Of a stretch of 37,720 bases of DNA, positions 15,861 through 22,500 are shown piece after piece (the stretch's first letter is position 1; every line of letters begins with the position of its first letter). The translations under genes were made by a program, and so were the position numbers. This DNA is from Actinomadura kijaniata NBRC 14229 (GTDB taxonomy: Bacteria > Actinomycetota > Actinomycetes > Streptosporangiales > Streptosporangiaceae), in assembly GCF_001552175.1 (NCBI RefSeq), contig NZ_BCQR01000122.1, positions 1-37,720 on the forward strand. The letters are read 5' to 3'. Under the pieces are notes generated by a model that saw nothing but the letters and a program-made list of their open reading frames with translations, had not been told where the DNA came from and searched no databases.

Positions 15861-16406
15861 TTGCGGCATCTGCGGACCCCCCTCGGCATGGCGCTCGTCC
15901 TGGCCGCCTGCGTCGCGCTGCCCACGGCGGCGAGCCCGGTCACCCGGTCCCCGGTGGGCCCCGACACCACCGTCCAGCTGACGGCGGCGGCCCGCGCGCT
16001 GGTGGAGACCCGGTCCAGGGCGCTGGTCGCCCCGCGCCGCCCCGCCGAGCAGCGCCCGCCCGTCGAGGTGCTGGGCGTGCGGATCTCCCCGGACCTGGTC
16101 CGCAGGCAGGAGCACGCCGTCCGCGAGCTGGAGACGCGCAACCGCGCCCCGGTGGCGGGCGGGCCCGCGTTCACCGAGGCCCGCACCCGCCTGGCCGCGC
16201 GGCGGACCGTGCGCGTCGGCGACCTGATCACGCTGGAGGCGGTCGAGCACACCGAGGTCCGCTACGACACCGGCGCGGTCACCCAGTCGGTGCGGCGCGG
16301 GTTCGACTTCCGGGAGCGCGGCGAGCAGTTCGTGCTGGTGCGCGAGCGCGTGCTGGACCCGGCGGCCCGTCCGATCAACGATCCCGACGAGTCGCCGGCG
16401 CGCTGA
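15861..16406 (+). CDS. Small secreted hypothetical protein (181 aa)
   Basis: TTG start at 15861 with GGGAG 5 bases upstream. Residues 1-25 are a signal peptide (RHLRTPLGMALVLAACVALP then TAAS). The mature part is Arg/Glu-rich and mainly helical (RRQEHAVRELETRN), with a beta-like end (TVRVGDLITLEAVEHTEVRY, RRGFDFRERGEQFVLVRERV). No cysteine remains after the signal peptide, so it is not an obvious lipoprotein. No family is recognised. It is divergent from rpmE2, but the Zur box lies about 90 bases upstream and next to the rpmE2 promoter, so zinc control of this gene is only possible. Confidence 0.7.
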   Translation: MRHLRTPLGMALVLAACVALPTAASPVTRSPVGPDTTVQLTAAARALVETRSRALVAPRRPAEQRPPVEVLGVRISPDLVRRQEHAVRELETRNRAPVAGGPAFTEARTRLAARRTVRVGDLITLEAVEHTEVRYDTGAVTQSVRRGFDFRERGEQFVLVRERVLDPAARPINDPDESPAR

Positions 16407-16585
16407 CCGACCGGCGACCGAATTGACGCAGAGTAATAAACGTGGTCAGGAAGATGCGGAGAGTGACGATGATTGTCGTGCTCCCCACTCGATGGCCATA
16501 TCCGGCCAGTCCGTAGCGCCGGTAATGCGCCCGAACGCACATCACGATCCGGCACACCTTCTGGATTCTTGTGATCGGTGGGGCG

Positions 16586-16591
16586 TAGGCT
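16586..16591 (+). promoter_or_regulatory. Possible -10 element of the WXG100 gene
   Basis: TAGGCT lies 62 bases before the ATG at 16654, within the AT-richer 247-base region 16407-16653, which holds no gene. A leader of about 55 bases is implied. The -35 is not clear. Confidence 0.35.
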
Positions 16592-16641
16592 GATGCACCA
16601 ATACGGAGTGCGGCAAGACCTCGACCGTTCCACGCGACGAA

Positions 16642-16653
16642 AGGGTCGACCCT
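16642..16653 (+). repeat. 12-bp palindrome over the ribosome binding region
   Basis: AGGGTCGACCCT is a perfect palindrome ending at the base before ATG 16654. It contains the only SD-like bases (AAGGG) ahead of the WXG100 gene, so it could either pair and hide the site or serve as a protein binding site. Confidence 0.5.
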
Positions 16654-16926
16654 ATGAGCGGTGACAAGCGCGGCGCCAACATCGCGGCGCTGGAGGACCT
16701 GTCCCGGATGTTCAGCAAGCACTCGCGTAACCTCGACGCCCTCATCAAGGACCTCAACGGCCGCACCGTCTCCAGCAGCGAGATCTGGTGGGGCCCCGGG
16801 GCCGAGCGCTTCCGCGCCGCCTGGGCCGAGGCCAAGACCGCGTTCGACAAGATGGCGATCGCCCTGGAGCAGGGCAGCCAGGACATCAAGCGTTCCCAGC
16901 AGAACATCGAGGCCGCCACGCGCTGA
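16654..16926 (+). CDS. WXG100 family protein (ESX/type VII secretion substrate-like)
   Basis: A 90-residue helical hairpin protein with the WXG turn as IWWGPGAERF at about residues 46-55. The first helix is residues 9-38 and the second about 52-88, rich in Ala, Lys and Glu. Size, turn motif and lack of a Sec signal are typical of WXG100 proteins, which form dimers and are exported or act as partners of type VII secretion. The C-terminus (KRSQQNIEAATR) lacks the YxxxD/E export motif of the CFP-10 type. It stands alone, without a second WXG100 gene beside it, but an FHA/EccC ATPase gene lies 2.7 kb downstream on the other strand. Confidence 0.85.
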   Translation: MSGDKRGANIAALEDLSRMFSKHSRNLDALIKDLNGRTVSSSEIWWGPGAERFRAAWAEAKTAFDKMAIALEQGSQDIKRSQQNIEAATR

Positions 16927-16948
16927 TCACGCCGCCTCCCATGGACCG

Positions 16949-16983
16949 CGGGTCCCGGCCCATCCCCCCGAGGCCGGGGCCCG
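16949..16983 (+). terminator. Terminator after the WXG100 gene
   Basis: A 12-bp stem with one mismatch (16949-16960 with 16972-16983) and an 11-nt loop, 22 bases after the stop. Confidence 0.55.
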
Positions 16984-17013
16984 CTCTCGTTCCGTCCCGC
17001 CGCGGCGCCGAAT

Positions 17014-17054
17014 CGCGCCTTTCCGCGCCGATGGAATGATCACGGAAAGGCGCG
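17014..17054 (-). terminator. Second hairpin, probably terminating the TetR gene
   Basis: A perfect 12-bp stem (CGCGCCTTTCCG with its complement at 17043-17054) and a 17-nt loop, 67 bases after the end of the convergent TetR gene. The region 16984-17121 shows no gene. Confidence 0.45.
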
Positions 17055-17121
17055 CCGCCTTACCGAGGGTAAATGCGCAGATTATGGCGGAACGAGCCAT
17101 TCATTCGCGGTCCGGGAGCGT

Positions 17122-18183
17122 TCAGCGGGCGGCGACGGAGTGGCAGGCGCCCCGGCCCTCGGCGCGTCCGGTGATCCGGTTCGACCGCACCTGGAGCGCC
17201 GTCTCCGTCAGATCGCTGACGGCGGTCACCCCGGCGGCCCGCGCGACCTCGCCGGACGGGTCGTGGACCAGCCGCAGCCGCGGCCACGCCTTCGACGGGA
17301 ACGCCTGGCGCAGGCACCGGCACAGGTCCGCCACCACCAGCCGCGCCAGCGGGCCCAGCTCGGCGGGCCGGCCGCTGACCAGCACGGCCGTCACCGGCGC
17401 GCCCCCGGCCCGCACCGCCTCCTCGACCGCCTCCAGCCGGTGCAGGCCCAGGACCAGCACCACGCCGTCCTCCCCCAGGGGGGCCGGGGCGTCGGTCACG
17501 GCGTCGAGGGCGGGCGGCGGCCGCCACGGATCGTCGGCGGGCCGGGCCGGGGGCGCGAAGTCCAGGTGCGCCGGGGGCCAGCCGCCGGCCAGGTCCAGGC
17601 CGGCGAGCTGCGCGCAGGCGCGGACCACGTCGAACGGCTCCACGAACCCGGGCGCGGCCGACGTCAGCTGCTCGGCCCCGTGCAGGGTCGTCAGCACCGT
17701 CTCCGCGAGGGGCACCAGCCGCCCGGCGTAGGGCCGCAGCCGCTCCAGCGCGAGCCCGAGCAGCAGCGCGCTCACCTTCATGAGCTGCGCGTACGCCTGC
17801 CGTGACGGCTCCTGCGCGAGGATCTCGGGGACCAGGTCCGCGCCCAGCCGGTGCTGGTCGCCGACCGTCAGCGGCAGCCCGGCCAGCCGCGCCCGCGCGA
17901 ACGCCGCCAGGGCCTCGCGCACGTCCGTGCCCGCCGGGACCGGCTCGGTGGGCCGCTCGGCGAGGTCGGCGAGGACCGAGAAGTAGAGGGCGCGCTTGCC
18001 GGGGAAGTTGGAGTAGACCGCGCCGCGCGTGAGCCCCGCCCGTTCGGCGATGTCGTCGATCTTCGCGGCGCGGAACCCGCGTTCGGTGAACTCCTCCAGC
18101 GCGGCGGCCAGCACGAGCCGCCGGTTGTGCTCCTGCTGCTCCACCCTGCTCCGCCTGACCAACCCGTCTCCCCCTCGCGCCAC
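17122..18183 (-). CDS. TetR-family regulator with an extra C-terminal domain
   Basis: 353 residues from GTG 18183. Alternative starts TTG 18162 and GTG 18147 both have GGAG about 4-5 bases upstream and may be truer. The DNA-binding helices are clear: LVLAAALEEFTERGFRAAKI followed by DDIAERAGLTRGAVYSNFPGKRALY (about residues 23-70). A ligand domain follows to about residue 215. TetR proteins are usually 190-230 residues; here about 110 more form an alpha/beta domain (VVLVLGLHRLEAVEEAV, PVTAVLVSG, RLRLVHDPSGEVARAAGV) whose pattern resembles a thioredoxin/AhpC-like fold without a recognisable peroxidatic Cys site. It probably represses itself or a neighbour through the AT-rich site at 18214-18230. 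Confidence 0.88.
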   Translation of the reverse strand: MARGGDGLVRRSRVEQQEHNRRLVLAAALEEFTERGFRAAKIDDIAERAGLTRGAVYSNFPGKRALYFSVLADLAERPTEPVPAGTDVREALAAFARARLAGLPLTVGDQHRLGADLVPEILAQEPSRQAYAQLMKVSALLLGLALERLRPYAGRLVPLAETVLTTLHGAEQLTSAAPGFVEPFDVVRACAQLAGLDLAGGWPPAHLDFAPPARPADDPWRPPPALDAVTDAPAPLGEDGVVLVLGLHRLEAVEEAVRAGGAPVTAVLVSGRPAELGPLARLVVADLCRCLRQAFPSKAWPRLRLVHDPSGEVARAAGVTAVSDLTETALQVRSNRITGRAEGRGACHSVAAR

Positions 18184-18213
18184 CCTCCGGCGGAAGACAC
18201 CGCCGCCATTCAG

Positions 18214-18230
18214 ATGATGAGATCATATGA
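18214..18230. promoter_or_regulatory. Likely operator/promoter of the TetR gene
   Basis: Overlapping palindromes ATGAT-GAG-ATCAT (18214-18226) and TCATATGA (18223-18230) lie in an AT-rich patch 31 bases upstream of GTG 18183. On the minus strand TATGAT within it matches a -10 element. TetR proteins often bind such sites over their own promoters. Confidence 0.45.
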
Positions 18231-18388
18231 CGAAGTCATTCGAGTGCGGACCGCAGCACGACCACCCATCGCGACATCGATGCCGGTGGTGGGCGGCCAC
18301 CGCCCCGGTTCCGCTGGAGCGCATACCGCTGTCGGACGCGATGCTCGCGCCGCTGGGCGTTCCGCCGCAGTGGCGTGGCGCGGTCCCG
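18231..18388. other. Region without a confident gene, possible remnant
   Basis: A plus-strand frame from ATG 18227 gives a coding-like stretch (APVPLERIPLSDAMLAPLGV) but then runs on antisense through the SepF-like gene. No other feature is seen. It may be a decayed gene end or chance. Confidence 0.2.
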
Positions 18389-18619
18389 TCAGGCGGACTT
18401 GGCGGTGCGGAGCGGCAGCAGCAGGAACACCTTCGTGTCCACGCGCTGCATGTCGCCGCCCCGGCCGACGACCAGTCCCGCCGCGAAGTCGATGAGCTGC
18501 ATGGCCTCCGCGTTCGCCATCGCGGTGAGATCCATGATCACGGGAACGCCCTGGCGGAAGTAGTGGCCGACGTGGAGGGCCTCGTTGTAGTCCCTGGGGG
18601 CCAGTGTCTTGACCACCAC
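18389..18619 (-). CDS. SepF-like protein (core domain only)
   Basis: About 76 residues from GTG 18619 (GTG 18616 also possible), with GGGAGG 9 bases upstream. The whole protein corresponds to the SepF/DUF552 core: VVVKTLAPRDYNEALHVG, the GVPVIMDLTAMANAEAMQLI strand-helix, DFAAGLVVGRGGDMQRV, and FLLLP at the end. SepF binds FtsZ and tethers it to the membrane by an N-terminal amphipathic helix, which is absent here. The gene is far from any division cluster, so it is a SepF-like paralog rather than the main SepF. Without the anchor it may bind or modulate another SepF; that is inference. Confidence 0.82.
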   Translation of the reverse strand: MVVKTLAPRDYNEALHVGHYFRQGVPVIMDLTAMANAEAMQLIDFAAGLVVGRGGDMQRVDTKVFLLLPLRTAKSA

Positions 18620-18772
18620 CGTGTTCCGCCTCCCGCGGTGTTCAGTTCGTCGCGTCCTGCGTTTCCGATCATCCCAGGCGGAGGCGGCGCGCGCACCGCC
18701 GCCGGGGCCTCCTGGAACGGCCGTTGGGCCCGCTTTGCCAAGCGCGGGGACGTGGTGCCGCGCGGCGGGGCA

Positions 18773-18785
18773 TCCCATGATGGGA
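18773..18785. repeat. Short inverted repeat TCCCAT-G-ATGGGA
   Basis: Perfect 6+1+6 inverted repeat 22 bases before the start of the next gene, in the 188-base region between divergent genes. Candidate operator; no supporting evidence beyond symmetry and place. Confidence 0.3.
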
Positions 18786-18807
18786 GGCGCGGTCCGAAGG
18801 AGGCGGG

Positions 18808-19539
18808 ATGCGCCGGATCGGCCAGGGCGTCGGCGGTGGCGTGCTCGCGGCGGTGGCGTGCGGGGTGCTGTCGTCGCCGCTGCTGATGTGGACGGCCGGG
18901 GTCGCGGCGGCCCCGGACCGGCGGTGGATGCCGCCGCCGCCCTCCCTCGGCCTGGTGCTGGCGGTCGCGGCCGGGTGCGCCGTCGGCTGTCTCGGGGCCG
19001 GCGTCGCGCTGCTGGCGCGCGGCCCGCGGGCGCTGGGGGCCGGGGTGGTGTGCGGCTGGCTGGTGGCGGGCCTGGCGACGCAGGGATGGGCGGTGGGTCT
19101 CGCCCCCGACCTCTACGCGCCCGAACGCCGCTACGCCCCCTTCACCGACCGCTTCACGCCGCTGCCCCGGGAGGAGGCGGAACGCCGCGCCCGGGCCGAG
19201 CTGCACGAGGCGGCGCGGCTGGCCGGGGGAAGGCCCGGGGAGGTGCGCCGCGTGCCGCGCCCCGGCGACTGCTGGGTCTACGCCGGCCGCGGGACCGGCC
19301 TGGTCGAACCCGCCGGGACCGGCCGCGTGGAGTTCACGACGACGATCGGGACCGACCACGGCCAGGCCCTGGTGGACCGCGTGGCGGACCGCCTGTCCCG
19401 GGGACGCCACGCGGTCGGCCGCAAGCACGAGGCCGCGTTCGAGAACGGCGACGGCGTCCGCACCGAACTGCTGCCCGGCGAGCACGACCAGGACCTGACC
19501 ATCCGCGCCCGGACGCCCTGCCTCCGCCTCGGCGGCTGA
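18808..19539 (+). CDS. Membrane protein of unknown function (243 aa)
   Basis: ATG 18808 with a good SD (AAGGAGG, 4 bases upstream). Three membrane helices occur at about residues 8-34, 46-69 and 76-97, followed by an extended soluble C-terminal domain of about 140 residues. That domain begins with a charged helix (EEAERRARAELHEAARLAGG), then PGDCWVYAGRGTGL and beta-like sequence, and ends in DQDLTIRARTPC. Its two cysteines (in GDCWVY and near the C-terminus) could form a disulfide if the domain is extracytoplasmic. No family recognised. It is convergent with the EccC-like gene. Confidence 0.75.
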   Translation: MRRIGQGVGGGVLAAVACGVLSSPLLMWTAGVAAAPDRRWMPPPPSLGLVLAVAAGCAVGCLGAGVALLARGPRALGAGVVCGWLVAGLATQGWAVGLAPDLYAPERRYAPFTDRFTPLPREEAERRARAELHEAARLAGGRPGEVRRVPRPGDCWVYAGRGTGLVEPAGTGRVEFTTTIGTDHGQALVDRVADRLSRGRHAVGRKHEAAFENGDGVRTELLPGEHDQDLTIRARTPCLRLGG

Positions 19540-19546
19540 CGCCCGG

Positions 19547-19569
19547 CCCTGTCACCGGGCCCTGTCACC
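19547..19569. repeat. Tandem 10-bp direct repeat between convergent genes
   Basis: CCCTGTCACC occurs at 19547-19556 and 19560-19569, in the 42-base gap between two convergent genes. The flanking CCGG/CCGG bases could form a short hairpin, making this a weak terminator candidate. Confidence 0.3.
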
Positions 19570-19581
19570 CGGTCCCGGCGT

Positions 19582-22500
19582 TCAGTCCTCGTCGCCCGGG
19601 GGAAGCGCCACCTGGATCTGCGTGGTCAGGCCCGTCGCCACGAACAGGCCCCGGCCCGTCGGGCCGCCCAGCGAGGCGTTGCGGGGCAGGCGCAGGCCGA
19701 ACAGCTCCCCGTCGTCGGGATTGTCCACCGACAGCAGCACGCCGGAGCGGGAGCGGCGGGTGTCGGCCAGGAAGCCCCGGTAGCCCCGGCCGAGGTCCTC
19801 GGTCGTGCCGCCGATGACCAGCGCGTGCTCGCCGTCGCGGGCCGTGCGCAGCACCTCGCGCAGGGCGTCGTCGAGGTCGGTCTCGTCGAGGAGCTCGGCG
19901 TCGTCCACCACCACGGCGTAGCGGTGCTCGTCGCCGATCGCCGCCTCCAGGTCCTCGATCCCGGCGTCGGCGGTGAGGTGCCCGAGGACGCCGGGCAGCC
20001 CCGCCAGGTCGCGCAGCGGCGACCGGCGGGGGGTGACCAGGACCACCGGGACCAGGCCGCCGCCCACCGCCGGGTCCAGCAGGGAGCGCACGACGGTGCA
20101 CAGCGCCGTCGAGCGGCCCGAACGCGGCGGGCCCGCGACGATGAAGCCCGGCCCCTCGTTCAGCAGGTCGACGCCCACCGGGGCCAGCGTGTCGCCGCCC
20201 ACGCCCACCAGCGCCCACAGCGGCGACGGCGCCAGGAAGTCGGGGTCCAGCGCCATCGCCTCGCGGTAGGTCACGCGGACCGGCAGCTCGTCGACGTGCA
20301 GGGGGCGCTGGCGGCGGGGGAGGCGGCCGTACCGCGTCACGCACGTGCGCGCGATGTCCTGCAACGCCGACACCTGCGCCGTCCCGGACGGGTCGTCGCC
20401 CAGCAGGCCGATCTGCGACTCGCGCGGCGGGACGCCGGGGCCGACCACCTCCAGCGCCCGCCCCGGCGGCATCGCGGCGGGCACCTGCTTGTCCTGCAAC
20501 CCGGCGTAGCCGTAGTCGTTCGGGTCCGCCATCCGCAGGATCAGGCGGCGGTCGAACACCGTGGACACCTGCCCGGTCAGCCCCGAGCGGTCCCCGGTGA
20601 ACACCGCGCGCAGCCCCACCGCCGCGCCCTCGCGCAGCAGCCGCAGGACCTGGTCGACCAGGCGGCCGTAGTCGTAGTGCTCGAACGCCGCGGTGAACCC
20701 CTCCCACCGGTCCAGCATCAGGACCATCCACGGCAGCCGGTCGGTGGCGGCGACGGCGGCGCGCTGCTCGGCCAGCGAGGCGAAGCCCGCCTCGGCCAGC
20801 AGCTGCTGGCGGCGGGCGACCTCGGCCGACAGCGCGGCCAGCAGGCGTTCGCAGCGGTCGAGCTGGTCGCGGGTGACCACGGCCCCGCAGTGCGGCAGCG
20901 ACACCAGCGGCAGCAGCGCGTTCGCGCCGCAGTCGATCGCGTACAGGTGCACGTCGTAGGGGGAGCACGCCCCGGCCAGCGCCCCCGCGACGCTGCGCAG
21001 CGCCGTGGAGCGCCCGGACCGCGGCGACCCGGCCAGGTACAGGTGGCCGCCGCCCGCCAGCGGCAGCGTCAGCGGCTCCCGCGACTGCACCGCGGGCAGG
21101 TCCGTCACCCCGAACTCGATCGGCGGGACCTCCACCACCGACCCGCCCGCCGCCGTGCGCGGGGTCAGGCGGATCAGCTCCGGCAGCGGCGTCAGCCACG
21201 GCGACGGCCGGCGCTCGATCCCGGCCCGGCGCGCCGCCTCGCCCACCGCCTGCACCAGCACGGCCAGGTCGGTGACCATCGGCTCGGCGTCGCCCGGCTC
21301 GCGCGGCGCGGGCACCGGGCGTCCCAGCCCCGCCCAGGGCAGGGGCCGCACCGCCGCGCCCGGCGAACGCCCCGCGGCGCCCGGCCGCCGCCCCCCGATC
21401 CGCGCCGACTGCACCGCCTGCGGCGACGACGCCCCGGAACGCACGTAGCAGCGTCCCGGCGTCGCCTTGGAGATCTGCGCGGCGGACGCGTCGTCCAGCA
21501 CGTCGGTGGACTCGTCGGGGTCGGTGACGCGCAGGGCGATCCGCAGGTTGGTGTTGGCGCGGATGTCGGCGGTGACGACCCCGGCGGGCCGCTGCGTGGC
21601 CAGGATCAGGTGGACGCCCAGCGAGCGTCCCCGCCGCCCGATGTCCACCAGCCCGGCCACGAAGTCGGGCAGCTCGGTCACCATCGCGGCGAACTCGTCG
21701 ATGACCAGCGTCAGCCGGGGCACGACCGGGAGGTCGGCGCGGGTGGCGCGCAGGTCGTTGTAGTCGTCGAGGTCCTTGGCCCCGGCGTCGAGCAGGATCT
21801 CCTCGCGGCGCCGCAGCTCGGCGGCGAGCGACTCCAGGGCGCGTTCGGTCGCGTGCCCGTCCAGGTCGGTGACCATCCCGACGGTGTGCGGCAGCCGCGC
21901 GCAGTCCTTGAACGCCGCCCCGCCCTTGTAGTCGATCAGCACGAACGTCATCTCGTCCGGCCGGTTCGCCACCGCCAGCGACGCGATCAGCGTCTGGAGC
22001 AGCTCGGACTTGCCCGCCCCGGTCGTGCCCGCGACCAGCCCGTGCGGCCCGTCGGCGCGCAGGTCCACCTGGAACACGCCGTCGGTCGTCACCCCGACCG
22101 GCACCCGCGTCGTCCGCCCGCCGGTCCGCGCCCACGCCTCCAGCACGTGCTCGGCGGTCGGCGTCCCCATGTCCAGCAGGTCCAGCAGCCGGACGCCGGA
22201 GGGGAGCGCGTCCCCGGCGTCCTCGCGCGACACGTCCCGCACCGGCGCCAGCGCCCGCGCCATCCGGTCCGTCCACGACGTCGACACCTGGTCGGCCAGC
22301 ACCGGCCCGATCACGTCCAGGCCCTCGCCGCGCAGCCGCACCGTCGCGGGCCGCGCCGGGTCCCAGGCGGCGACGGCGGCGCACTCCTCGGGGAGCAGCC
22401 GCTCCTCGTCGTCCACGCAGATCGCGTACAGCCCGTACTCGGGGCCGCGCGACAGCAGCATCGGCATGCCCGGAACGCGCCGCAGCGCCCGCGCCCCGTC

